Assembly: GCA_030144725.1 (NCBI GenBank)
Contig: JASKMD010000008.1
Span: 20,410,029-20,474,028 of the forward strand
DNA: 64,000 nt
Source of the DNA: Haematococcus lacustris
Lineage: Eukaryota; Chlorophyta; Chlorophyceae; Chlamydomonadales; Haematococcaceae
Direction: 5' to 3'
The position numbers and the translations under genes are program-made. Position 1 is the stretch's first letter. Every line of letters begins with the position of its first letter. Positions 54,040-64,000 of the stretch are shown piece after piece. The notes under the pieces were generated by a model. It worked only from the letters and a program-made list of their open reading frames with translations. It was not told the DNA's origin and searched no databases.

Positions 54040-56855
54040 GAGAAGCGGGAGGGCAGCGGCAAGGAAAAGAAGGGCCCGCGAGAGAAACCGGAAGGTGCGT
54101 GTCCCTAGCCGACTGTGAGCTCCGTCAGTTACGCGCCGTTTGATAACCCGTCGCTCCTGTTGGTTCCATAGTAGCGTTTCGTTCCCCTCAATGCAAGCAA
54201 CGACAGGCGCGTCGGGATGGCTGGAACACAAGCAGACGTCAGGTCCGTTGCCGCCCCCGCCTTGTGTGTCCCCGCACTGTTTGTGTCCCCCCATTGTGTC
54301 TTGGCCTGTCAAGGTGGCCTGTCAAATTGTCAATTGTGCTTGACCGCAGGCCTGCAAGAAGACTAAGCGCAAGCTACGGGCGCACCTCCAGCTGCGGGCT
54401 GAGGTGCACTCCCAGCTCCGCGCCATTGCCTCGCTGTTTGTGCTCAGACTCTTCCTGACATGCCTGGTGGGCTACCCCTCCCCGGGGTACCGCAGCGCCC
54501 CTGAGCCTCCAGCCGTGCAGCCCCCCAAGCCCCTGATGCACCTCCCTTACCCCCACTCCCCCCACATGCCCCTGCCCAGCCTGCCCCTGCCCAGCCTGCC
54601 AGCATGGAGTCGGACAGTGACTATGACTCTGAGTCAGACTGTGAATCTGAGCCGGAGTCACAGTCTGACTCAGAGTCGGAGCCAGAGCCTGAGCCAGTCA
54701 CGCAGCCCACCCCAAGGCGTTGCAGCGCCCGTCTGGCAGCCCTTGCACCCGCAGCACCCAGTGGGCCACCTGTGCCCCTTGACTGCGAGGACCCTGTGAT
54801 GCTGAGGCAGCTCAAGGAGTTCTGTGAGTTCTACGCCAACACCAACTTCAAGACTGTTTACAACCAGCTGCAGCGGCGGCTTGTGCGCCCAAAGCAGCGC
54901 CGCCATCCCATGCTCATGCCAGTCTTTGAGGACCTCAGCAACAAGGCGCTGCTGGCCAAGCTGCAGGAGCTGGGCAACATCAACCTGATTGGTGACGCCA
55001 ACACCATCAACGCACACTCCATGCAGCTGGCAGTCGTCATGCAGCTGCACTACTCCAACCCAGGCAAGTGATGGTGGGGCATAGACCCTGGACTAGGACC
55101 TGGGCCCTGACCTGACCTGACCTGGTACCTGACCTTGACCTGAAACCAGACCTGACCCTGACCTGACCTAGACCTGACCTGTGACCTTGACCTGATCTGC
55201 ATGCACATGCAGAGCGCGTTGTCAAGCTGTACGCCAAGGCAGCCAGGGCCCGGCTAGGCTGGAGCGGGGAGGAGGCTCAGCTATTCATCAAGATGGCGTG
55301 TGGGTATGGCATCAACGCCCAGAGCTCAGAGCTGCAGGCCGTCAACCTGGACAAGGGGCATGTGGCTGACTTGATTAAGGAGGCTAACAAGCACCGCCGT
55401 CTGCTGGGCATGAAGAAGCAAGGCTCCCTGTAGGACACCCTACCCCTGCCCTGCCGCATGCGGCATGCAGTGCATGTGTGCCGGTGTCTCGAGCAGTGGC
55501 AGCAGCCCCCCACCCTACCTGTGCCAGGGCAGCCAAAGCGCGGCAAGAGGCGTGGGGTTGGTCCCCGGACCCTGACCTGCCCACCCCCCTTCACCCTTAC
55601 CCCCATGGCCAGGGTGGGCCTTCACTTCATCAAGGTGGACAGCAGGATGCTGCATGGGGTGTGCAAGCAGCTGGGGCTGGCAAGGGAGACGGAGGCAGCC
55701 TTCACCTCAGAGCCAGCACTGAGCCACAACTGGGCCAGGTGGTTCAACACCAACAAGCTTCGCAACAAAGAGTTTGATTTCGAGAGGACGGTGGACACTG
55801 ACGGTGTCAGCGTGTGCGTCCATTACACGCGCCCCCTTCCCCCTCCTCCAACCCCACCCCCGGCTGCCAGCAGCAGCAGCAGCCGCCCAAGTGCAGCAGC
55901 AGCAGCAGCGGCCCATGCAGTGGGACTCCCCCACATGGGCAGGGGCATAGCTGAGACGCGTGAGTACATGTTTAACCCAGACACACAGATTGGGGTGGGC
56001 ATTGACCCCGGCGTCACCCAGACGAGAGGTCAGGCCAGCTGATAGCTGACCAGCTGGCCCAGTGGAAGCTGACCAAGGGCCAGGTGAAGCATGACAGCGG
56101 CCTGAACAACGCTCGCCGCGACACCGAGCGGTGGCTAGCACCGATCAAACCCCACCTCCAGCACCTGGCAGCAGCAAGCTCAGCCGGCACCTCCCTGGAG
56201 GCCAACCTGAAGCACATCACTGTCACGCTGACCACCTGGGATGCGGTATGGGAGGTGTACCTGGACCCCAGTAGGCACGGCAGCGGCTGAGGCTGTACGG
56301 ACCGTGCGCGTATTGAGATGTGGTGGGATGGCATGAATTGATAGAGTAGTTGACTGTGCAATGCCTAACCTGGTGTCACCTTGTCAGTCACCATGTGTGT
56401 GCCTTGTGTGCATGGCTGCAGTTGGAGGAGGACATGGCGGAGGTGTCAATGAAGCGCCATGGGCATGCCAAGCAGCTGGTGGTGTTCTTTGGAGCAGCTG
56501 GCATTGGCACCCAGGGGGGGTGGGGTGCTGATGCGGTGTTGCGGGCGCAGGCCAGCGGCGGGGCAGGGTGGTGCTTGTGGATGAGCACCGCACCACCCGG
56601 GTCAGCTCAGCAGTGAATGGCCAGCAGCCCTGTGAGGAGGAGCTGAACACACTCAGTGCCACAAGGCCTGCAGGCTGGAAGCCACCAGCAGGGCAGGTGC
56701 ACCACCGCCTGGTGCGCCCAGCATGGAGCCAGCGGCATGACCAGCCAGTGCGGGGTCTGATGTGGTGCCCGGTAGTGGCCCCCCGCAAGCCCCCACAGGC
56801 TCCAGGCAGCAGCCAGGCAGCCACACCGGCAGCAGCTTCAGAGCGTGGCTGCTAG
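54040..56855 (+). pseudogene. Fanzor copy F, lacks RuvC-III
   Basis: This copy keeps the most complete 5' part. The exon 1 equivalent (about 54050-54240) has TAG where copy B has Gln codons, and TAG-TAG where B has Ser-Gln. A later exon reads LRAEVHSQLRAIASLFVLRL, and after a frame change MESDSDYDSESDCESEPES and EFCEFYANTNFKTVYNQLQR follow. The next intron starts with a GC donor (CCCAG/GCAAGT, about 55066). A TAG follows GMKKQGSL. RuvC-I GVGIDPGVTQ is followed by a small deletion and frameshift. A later exon has RuvC-II VLVDEHRTTRVSSAVN and RGLMWCPV. It then jumps from AAAS to the 3' core, losing RuvC-III. Confidence 0.78.
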
Positions 56856-56910
56856 TGGCCACTACTGGTCCGGCTCAAATGGAGGCCCTAGTTAGGGACA
56901 GGGGGGCTGT
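56849..56910 (+). other. 3' core motif of Fanzor F
   Basis: GCTGCTAGTGGCCACTACTG, then GTCCGGCTCAAATGGAGGCC and CTAGTTAGGGACAG, matching the cores near 3565, 7097 and 48957. Here it directly abuts the truncated coding region, so a deletion removed the last exon and the first 200 nt of the flank. Confidence 0.6.
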
Positions 56911-57308
56911 GGTTGCCAGACTCCACTGGGGCTCCCCGCCAAGTTGATTGGGTGTATGATGATGTAACAACCCTATAGCTGATGACGCAATGGCACTGTG
57001 ATGACACTAGGCCTGGTCTTTGGTGGCAACAGGCCTGGTCTTTTATGGCACTGAGAGTCGTGGGTGATCGGTCTTGGGTGACCGCGACAGCTTGTATGCC
57101 CTCGTGTCTGCTTGTCATCAGGACAGCCGAGTGGCTTCATCAAGCCATGCACGTTCCACTCGGCCTTGCACTCTTTGCAACAGCTTCCGCTTTTGGTTAG
57201 CAAAGGGCAAGCAAGCCAGCGTTTAGGCGGGTGTTCATGTTTAAGCAGCCCTTTTGTACCATGCATTGGGGCAGTCCATGCAACAGAGTTAATCATGACC
57301 GCTATTCA

Positions 57309-57970
57309 ATTCCTGAACCCCACAGCCCTCATGCTACACCAAAATAAAGCATGAGTTGGAATCGAACCGGGCTGCGAGCTCATCATTGTAAAGGCTACCG
57401 ACAGTGTGCCTAATGCCCACTTCAGCTCAGCCTTCTGGTGTGTGTGCCTGTGCCAGTGCCTGTGCCTGTGCCACACACATCCCCTTTGTGAGGGTTTCAT
57501 GGTTTTTTTTTGCTTGGGATTGTCTTGAGCTGTAGCTGGCTATTGCTGCAACTGGCGCCGCCACTTGCGCAACAGGGGCTTGTCGGCTATCTCCACCCAC
57601 TCCTGGCCTGGCTGGCCTGGCTTTGGCATGGCTGGGCGGTTAGTCCAGTAGCACAGCTCAGTGGGACGTGGCCCTGGGCCGACTGCACAGCGGCGGATGT
57701 TCAGCGCGGCTGACACGTCCCGGTCGTAGAACCTGCACATGGGTGTGGAAGATGCATGACGTCAATTCATGTGTCATGTCATGTGGGATATGCTCACGTC
57801 ATGCACATGTGTAGGGTTGGGTCAATGCTTACCTGGTGATGTTGTTGATGCTTGTTGAGTACATCAGGCCCCGGACTTGGGATCGCTTTGCCATGCTTTT
57901 CACTGGCCGCAGCCACCTGCATGGACACATGGGGCAATGCACATTTGTAAGATGTCTCATCTTGACCCTA
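57309..57970 (-). pseudogene. Fanzor copy I, duplicated last two exons
   Basis: Near-identical to 49407-50060: exon 4 (57732-57540, with FYDRDVSAALNIRR), exon 3 (57916-57833) and the noncoding 3' flank with its hairpin. Only scattered differences are seen, such as GCC for ACT near 57557. Similarity stops at CTTGACCCTA (57970), five bases before the TPT1 start codon. Lacking RuvC-I and RuvC-II, it cannot be active. Confidence 0.85.
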
Positions 57971-57974
57971 TTCA

Positions 57975-59311
57975 ATGAAAGGAGTACAGCCGGGTGCCAA
58001 GCGGGTCCGCGTCGACGACCATGATGTGCGCATCAGCAAGGCTATGTCCCGTATCCTTCGCCACAGCCCGCCACCAGGCGCCATGGACGCACAGGGATGG
58101 GTCCCGCTGCCACTACTATTACAGCACCTTGGGAGGAACGTGACCGCGGAGCAAGTTCGGCGAGTGGTTGACTGCAACGACAAGGTTTAATGGATTGCAG
58201 CACAGCTGACCGTCCAGTGCTCCTAGGTGCTGCCCCAGCTTTCCCAACTGTCCCTGCATGCAGAAACGGTTTGTACTTGACGACGCCACTGACCCACCTC
58301 GGATTCGCGCAGCCCAGGGCCACTCCGTGCAGCTGGAGGACCCAATTCTGACATGGGTCACAAATCATGAGCAAGTGCCTCTTGCCATCCACGTCACCAG
58401 CCACCAAGGGTGCGTCCAGCGCAGCAGCTGCAATTGAGAGCTGCCTAGTGTTAAGGTGTCAGCCAAACGCCATCAAGCTATGCAAGCTGCCACATACCTT
58501 TCAGGAGCTGTTGCTTCAAGCCGTGGGTGTGAGGGGTTGAAAAGCAAATGGGGGATGGCATCACCACAAATGCCCCACTCCTGTGCATGCTTCTCACCTC
58601 GTACACATAGCATGCCTGCTCCTACATGTAAGCTACCATACATCAGTGGATGGGGCCAAGAGGATGGACATGTGTCGCATTCCCATCCCCATATGCGTGC
58701 CGAGCCCACACAGTAGAGGCCCACACAGTCATTGCGGGACAGGCTTGCGCCATGGCAGGCATTGACCAGCACTTCCCCACACGCCCTGTGTTGGGCTCAG
58801 GTGGGCGGCTATCCAGCAGGACGGTTACATCAAGCGCATGGGGCGCACCCACATCCACTTTGCCACCTTGCCAGGCCACATGCGCACCAACTCCTGGGCG
58901 CAGGTCCTGTTGCGACTGGACTTGCAGGTACTGGGCTGCAAGGGTCCAGGGTGCAAGGATAGGCAGCAGGGAGACACACACCTTCACTTCCAGAAGCGAC
59001 AGGCCATGCATGTGCCTGTTCCATGCCAGTGTGTTCTTTGTGCTGACATGCCCTTCTGATTCCAATGGCTGCTCCAGCTCCACAGTTGATCACAGGCTTA
59101 TTCACAACACTGCCCCGCTGACTTGCAGGCTGCACTGGCCACAGGGCTGCAGTTTGGCTTGTCCACCAATCAGGTGTTGCTGTGTGAGGGCCCCCTGCCC
59201 ACCAGCCTGCTTGCCCCTGTCACCCGTGAGGAGTTGCCGCCAGAGTGGCAGTCTGGGTTCAAATCCCGGTCACCCACATCTGCCAGCAGCAGGTCCACAA
59301 CTGCTGGCTGA
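57975..59311 (+). CDS. TPT1: tRNA 2'-phosphotransferase
   Basis: Tpt1/KptA enzyme, which moves the 2'-phosphate left at the splice junction of ligated tRNAs onto NAD. Exons are 57975-58184, 58264-58409, 58801-58927 and 59129-59311. Phases agree and the total is 666 nt, 221 residues, the usual size. Landmarks in order: VRISKAMSRILRHSPPPG, MDAQGWVPLPLLLQHLGRN, VVDCNDKKRFVLDD, RIRAAQGHSVQLED, DGYIKRMGRTHIHFATLPG and LQFGLSTNQVLLCEGPLP. The first donor (AAG/GTTTAA) is weak but phase-supported. The start codon lies five bases from the edge of a Fanzor fragment on the other strand, so its original promoter may have been displaced. Confidence 0.9.
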
Positions 59312-59727
59312 CGACCGTCAACCCGCTCACCAAAAGGTCCAGCATGGCGGCATTGGAGCACTGGACTACCAGAGCTGGGGTCCACCCATGCCAGCGGAAA
59401 TGATGAGTTGCTGGCAACAAGGAGATGTTCAATGCCTGGAGGGCTGGTGTTGGGCCACATACGGCGTTGAACGGCATATCATCATTCAGATTACTGCAGA
59501 TCTCTGTTGCCGCATTGTTATAGGACGTAGGGGCTTGGGTGGCGTTGATGATGGTGCGATCGTGTGTGCTGGTTGTTGCTGTGAGCGTTGCTGTTAACAC
59601 TGTACTCAACCAATGTAACTGTTGCCAATGTAACTGTTGCCAATGTAACTGTTGCCAATGTAAGTAGCGAAAGTGAGAGTCATGCGAGTTGATACAGCCA
59701 GTATCAGTGGAGACACTACAGAGCGCG
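59312..59727. other. Intergenic, left flank of Fanzor G
   Basis: Apart from the 15-bp tandem repeat at 59611-59663, no feature is supported. Confidence 0.5.
59611..59663. repeat. Tandem repeat flanking Fanzor G, left copy
   Basis: AATGTAACTGTTGCC repeated three times, ending AATGTAAGTAGCG. The same sequence ends the right-hand copy at 60690-60749. Confidence 0.85.
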
Positions 59728-60474
59728 ATGAAGGGCAAGAAGCGCAAGGGCGCGGAAGAGCCCAAACAGCCCAATCCCAAGCAGCCTAAACCAAAGCCCA
59801 AAGGCAAGCCTGACGATGTCATGCGCTTTGTGTGTGCCTTGTGTGCCATGCAGCTGGAGGAGGAGGCAGCCAGCGTGTCCCAGCAGGAGTGGGGGACCCG
59901 CAAGCAGCTGGTGGTGTTCTTTGGCAGCGCCAGCATTGGCACCCGGGGTGGGTGGGGGGCCAAGGCTGTGCTGCAGGCCTGCCGCAAGGTGGTGGAGAGG
60001 CCCAACAGCGGCAAGCCAACAGACAGGGTGCAAGGCAAGGTGGTGACAGTGGATGAGTTCCGCACCAGCAGGGTCAGCTCAATCCTGAACAGCCCCCAGC
60101 CCTGTGTGGAGGAGCTGGACCACAGCAAGCCCACCAGGCTTGAAGGCTGGAAGCCCAAGCCGGGTTAGGTGCAGGACCGCTTGTTGCGGTCAGCCTGGAG
60201 CAAGCGGTTTGAGGCGCCGGTACGGGGGCTCATGTGGTGCCCTTGGCTGGCCCAGGCCACCCCTGGGAAGCTGGGCAAATGGGTGGACAGGGACTGCAAC
60301 GCAGCCCTCAACCTCCAGCGGGCAGGGGAGGCCAAGTGGCGCCCACTGGAGCTGTGCAGGTGGCAACACCGAGGAAGACTTCCTGCCCAGGGCAAGGAGT
60401 ACCCAACATTGGGCTTCAAGATGCTGCGAGAGCGAGCCCCCAAGGCCCAAGCCCAGCAGCCTGTAGCACAGTAG
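59728..60474 (+). pseudogene. Fanzor copy G, miniature with RuvC-II and RuvC-III only
   Basis: Starts MKGKKRKGAEEPKQPNPKQP, a Lys/Pro-rich leader resembling exon 1 of copy B, and goes almost directly into KQLVVFFGSASIGTRGGWGA, RuvC-II VTVDEFRTSRVSSILN, RGLMWCPW and RuvC-III VDRDCNAALNLQRAGE. It ends PVAQ-TAG. There is no RuvC-I. One in-frame TAG (after WKPKPG) replaces the Gln codon present in copy A. Otherwise the frame is open. Direct repeats flank it on both sides. It could be a non-autonomous derivative or a silenced domesticated gene. Confidence 0.75.
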
Positions 60475-61221
60475 CATGTGTGCACCGCATATGTGTGCCT
60501 ACATCAGAGCATGTGTTTCATGCCAACATAGATTGCGTGGCCTTCGCAAGCGGGTTGGGGTAGTGAATCACGTAGTGGTACCGGATGCTTGCTACATGCA
60601 AACAGTTCGGACAACAGATAACACAGCCCCTGCCCTGTAGTAATTGAAGGGGGAACAACTGTGCTGTGTCCAGGCTACTTCTGTTTTTCTGTGTTGCCAA
60701 TGTAACTGTTGCCAATGTTGCCAATGTAACTGTTGCCAATGTAAGTAGCGTAGTTAATAATAATAATAAAAAAAGACGGTCGAGATGGTCATGAGTATGC
60801 GTTTCATTGTTGATGTGAAAGACAGTAGTCATTCTTTGGTTTGCACCGCTTAGCGGCCACTCGGGAGATCCTTCAGCTGCAAATGACGTCCTCCTTCTCA
60901 TGCCTCTTTTTAATGAGAAATAGGACGCTTTTTGAAGGCCGTCCTCACAAAAGATGTCACAAGACTTGGTCTAGCGGGAAAAGCATAGCGTGAGACGGGG
61001 AGCCAGCGTAGGCACACACCGTTGCAAGACGCGAAGCGATGGCACGCACGTGACAATGAAACACAAGGGTGATGAGGCAAAACATCCGGTGCGCACGGTG
61101 CTGGCCCTGCTGGCATGCAAACTTGAGCATGGCAAGCACAGGAAGGAGCAGGGATGCTTTCACGCACCAGGCCATGCCCAGTGAAGGCCGACAGGCCAGA
61201 GACCCTCCTTTCTATTGTGTC
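60475..61221. other. Intergenic with right-hand flanking repeat
   Basis: The repeat at 60690-60749 matches the one left of Fanzor G. The rest, including short frames on the minus strand near 60900-61175, shows no family features. Confidence 0.5.
60690..60749. repeat. Tandem repeat flanking Fanzor G, right copy
   Basis: TGTTGCCAATGTAACTGTTG units, ending CCAATGTAAGTAGCG, followed by an AATAATAATAA run. Same orientation as the left copy. Confidence 0.85.
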
Positions 61222-61533
61222 TAGCTATCATCTTCGTCCCTGTCCTGATCCAGTCCTGTGTCACCAAGCAGTGTGCCTTGAGCAGATTGCCTTGGCCATT
61301 GGCAGGTCTTGACTGGGCGGCTAGTCTGACCAGACCTGTCGGGCCAGTAGCCCGGCTCCAGAGGCTGCTTCACACTCTCCCGGGTAGGCTGCAGCTGCAG
61401 CGCCGAGTTTCAATCCGAGCTCCAGGGGCCGCTCCACGCTTCTACGGCTACGCTCAAGGTACACCGCTGATGTCCAATCCCGGTCCAGCCGGCTGCCCAG
61501 CTCTCGATGGGCTTGGTCAGGAGGTTGCCTCAC
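61222..61533 (-). pseudogene. Fanzor fragment K, decayed RuvC-III end
   Basis: The minus strand reads LGSRLDRDWTSAVYLERSRR, then VERPLELG, recognisable as the RuvC-III end (VDRDCNAALNMQ...RPLELC). A further shifted frame gives RESVKQPLEPGYWPDRSG, matching the ELCYWPDQG part. Two partial copies therefore overlap with frameshifts. It adjoins the last frame of the unrecognised minus-strand gene. Confidence 0.55.
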
Positions 61534-63565
61534 CGAGCACGTGCTGCACTCGGTTCACCATTTTGCTGACCTTTGCCAAGAAGCTCATGGATGCCGGGTC
61601 CTTCATCTGCGGCGGGGTGTTGTTGACGCCTTGAAGGTACTGCAGGAACTGGCTGCACACTGTGATGCCATCTGCAGGGGAGCCACCCAACACAGCATTA
61701 GGCCCAGGCGGCGCCCCTTCTGCTGCACCTTCCGCTGCTGACTTGCTGCTGCAGCTGCCCCTGCTGCTCCTCCTGCTGCTGACCTGCTGCTCTGCTGCTC
61801 TCCTTACCAACATCAGCAGAGTCCAGGGATGGTGGGGGCCTCCCTAGTTGTCACACTTTACGTGTGAGCATGCAGCTAGTAGATAGGACCATGGTGATGA
61901 CGAGGGTCATGTGCTGCATTGTGACGGGTGTGCTTGCTAACACCCCTCACCCCACCAGCCCTGGCGCAGGCGCAGGAGCAGGAGGAGCTGCCAAGGCGGT
62001 GAGGCAGGGGGTCGGCGGGGATGGTGATGGCCTCGCCCCTTGCCAACTATGGCAACAAAAGTTGTGTGAGCGTGAGGCAACCTGGTAGGCACCTCACCAA
62101 CCACCCTTAGTCAGGGCTCAATCATTAGTCAGCGTGGATGACAGTGGACAGGCCTGCATGGATGACCCATGGCTGCTGGGCAGGCAAGGGGCTCCCTGAA
62201 CTGAGAGGTGGGTTTGGGGGGTGGAGGGTGGTGGTAAACCTGGTGGCCTGCGCCCCTTGGCAACGCATGGGTTCATATCTTTCTTACGCCGATATGTTAG
62301 TGTCTAGCTCTCTTGCTGTGCATTGCTTGTGTGGCTTGCCTCGCGGCACAACCCCGTATGTGTGTATGTGGTGTCATCACCAGTATAAACACCATCGTCA
62401 TCACCACCACCACCACCACCACCACCATCTGCAACCCCCACCACATGTCAAAAACCTGTCCGCCCTGCTGCACGACACAGGTCTGGGAGTGGGTGAGGCT
62501 GAGGGGAGGTGACCGGGTGCCGGGCTGCATGCCTCACCCTGGTTGAGGCTGGCAGTCAGCAGCGGCCACAGCACGGCCAGCGCACACTCCAGCATGGCCA
62601 TTGCGCGGTAGTAGCTAGCACCAGCCACAGCCCTGGCCTTGCCATCATCAAGGGACCTGGGGTGACCTATGACACGGCAGGGGGCGGGAGGGCGGGAGGT
62701 CAGGAGGGCGCTGGGCGGGACACAGGGCCAGGGAGGGCCTGACCCTGAGTGGTGCCCAGGTGGCAGGGTGCAAGGGCAGGGTGGCGGTCATGGTCACGCT
62801 CAGGTCAGGATACGCGCTGGGGCAGAGTCGGCTGTCACTGAGCTTTATCACACATTCAGCATCTGAGCAGCAGCATGAGGCCAAGTCGACCTCGCTTTGT
62901 ACTGTCATGTACTGTGCCTGCCTGCTTGTATCATAGTCATTTGCCTGCCTGCCTGCTGCCAGACTGCCGCCTGCCTGCCTGGCAGAGCCGTCTTGTGAAC
63001 CGCTCCAGGGACGCCCCTGCCCTCCCCTGCCCTCCCCTGTCCCAGGGCCTAGCATTCATGCTGCTCTATTGGCCTATCTAACCCCTATCGGCCTATCTTT
63101 CTAACCCCTGCCCTCCGACTGTCAGCACTCCACCATTATGCCTGCTACCTTATGATCCTCCCTACCCTCCCCCTCTCACCACCTGCTGCCTCCCTCCCTC
63201 CCTGACCCGCCCCTACCATGCCCCCCGCCCCCCGTCTCACCCTTACACTCAAGATCATCCACGTGGTACACCAGCTTCAGTGGGTTCTTGGCAACCCCCT
63301 CCAGCAGGTCCAGGACATGCCTGGCCATGCTCAGGTTGATGGACGCCTCCTTAGGTCTGCCACCCAGCCTGCTGCTGCCACTGGGGTCTGGGGCATTGGT
63401 AGGGGGGGCCTGCGGTGCAGGGGTTGGGGGCCAGAGGGCGTGTTGGGCAGCTAAGGGTGGTGATGATAGCCTACTAGGCATGGGCCTGCCCCCTGGCCTG
63501 CTGCCCCGGAGGTAACTGCCTTTCTGGCAGCTACTGAGATGCACCTGCCGGGATAGTTGCTGCAC
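61517..63565 (-). CDS. Unrecognised gene, exons incomplete
   Basis: Several minus-strand segments look coding, but I cannot join them all. They are 63565 to about 63250 (ending ASINLSMARHVLDLLEGVAK then NPLKLVYHVDDLE), about 62650-62545 (AVAGASYYRAMAMLECALAV then LWPLLTASLNQ), and about 61813-61517 (SSKSAAEGAAEGAPPGPNAV, VCSQFLQYLQGVNNTPPQMK, FLAKVSKMVNRVQHVLGEAT). The helical, Leu-rich character and conserved-looking codon use suggest one gene with long introns. No family is recognised. It may begin upstream of the window edge. Confidence 0.4.
62397..62428. repeat. CAC/CAT trinucleotide run
   Basis: About ten near-perfect CAC units in the presumed intron of the unrecognised gene. Confidence 0.8.
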
Positions 63566-64000
63566 TGGACTGCTGATTTGCGCATGCCATGTGATGATGT
63601 GTGCTGATGAATGCTGATGGACTACGATGGCAACGATAATGATGCTACCCTACTGCCGTGACGCCACCTGCCCACAACCTCCATAGCCACACTCCTCAAC
63701 GCCAAGCTGCCCCCTATGGCCCCCCTGCAACCGATTCCCTGAGCAGCTTTCCATGCCCAAGCAGCTGTAGCATGCTGACGGTAACAACGTGCAGAAAGCT
63801 ACTCCCAGCTACCACTGCCAGGATAGGGCATAGCAATGCAGCACCTTAAGGACCCTCCACAGCCAGCATCGGCCCAGTCATCAAGGTGCCACAACAATGC
63901 CTGATACATAGCATCCACCTCTCTTGTGCAGCACTTCAACGTCTTGTGCAGACCTTTGACCCTTTCGAGGTGCCCTTTGGAGGTGCGAGAGTGATGTGGC
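63566..64000. other. Right edge, nothing recognised
   Basis: Mixed sequence with no supported open frame or repeat; it may hold upstream exons of the minus-strand gene. Confidence 0.4.

Noticed and set aside
59245..59290. Possible tRNA 3' half (CTGGGTTCAAATCCCGG)
   Set aside because: It has a good T-arm-like stem but no upstream D or anticodon arm, and it is the coding end of TPT1.
54040..60474. Reassignment of TAG to glutamine
   Set aside because: Copies B, E and G all end at the same AQ-TAG position, and the intact host genes lack internal TAG, so TAG acts as a stop. Mutation decay is simpler.

Overview
The window looks like nuclear DNA of a chlamydomonadalean green alga. It is GC-rich. 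Its genes are split by short GT-AG (some GC-AG) introns with CTGCAG-type acceptors. Proteins carry long Gln, Ala, Pro and Ser runs, and two genes belong to plant-lineage families (PLIP plastid lipase, IBR5 phosphatase). The style resembles Haematococcus, but the species is an inference. There is one 500-N assembly gap.

Layout. 1-9.4 kb: two near-identical TOM40 genes in divergent orientation form a large palindrome. Its loop holds three decayed Fanzor (eukaryotic TnpB) copies and a 727-bp GGGGC satellite. 9.4-14.3 kb: a GGGCA satellite, an IBR5-like dual-specificity phosphatase (-), and a Fanzor fragment cut off by a LINE 3' end. 14.6-18.2 kb: a 2,129-bp CCCAG satellite, a small terminal-repeat element and a 44-bp minisatellite. 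18.4-20 kb: the gap and a coiled-coil gene (-). 20.9-23.3 kb: inverted-repeat elements and a hAT element with 8-bp target duplications. 23.5-26.1 kb: a secreted Pro-rich CAP/PR-1 protein. 28-29.2 kb: a Pro-rich protein ending in a Fanzor-derived RuvC-III segment, then a palindromic MITE. 30.1-35.6 kb: an eight-exon PLIP lipase (-). 36-40.8 kb: a low-complexity gene and a 1.8-kb GGCA satellite. 41-42.4 kb: an mTERF gene (-). 42.7-44.5 kb: a second MITE copy, CTG runs and two arrays of a 12-bp palindrome. 44.7-49.4 kb: a PRKRIP1-like splicing factor (-) with a Fanzor in its second intron. 49.4-51.2 kb: one apparently intact four-exon Fanzor. 51.3-53.5 kb: an RD/RE-rich low-complexity gene. 54-60.5 kb: more Fanzor remnants around a complete TPT1 tRNA 2'-phosphotransferase gene. 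61.2-64 kb: a decayed Fanzor tail and an unrecognised gene.

The most interesting system is the Fanzor cluster: eleven pieces in at least three subfamilies. Only one (49636-51159) keeps an open frame with RuvC-I, -II and -III. Two subfamilies each have their own conserved noncoding block about 200-250 nt downstream of the stop codon. Each block ends in a sharp homology boundary and is the best candidate for an omega-RNA-like guide scaffold. The GGGCN pentamer satellites and the 12-bp palindrome arrays are also unexplained.

Exon models were built by hand from splice signals, reading-frame phase and family alignment. For six genes (TOM40, CAP, PLIP, TPT1, PRKRIP1, Fanzor) the summed exons give an uninterrupted frame of plausible length. 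No search or expression data were available.
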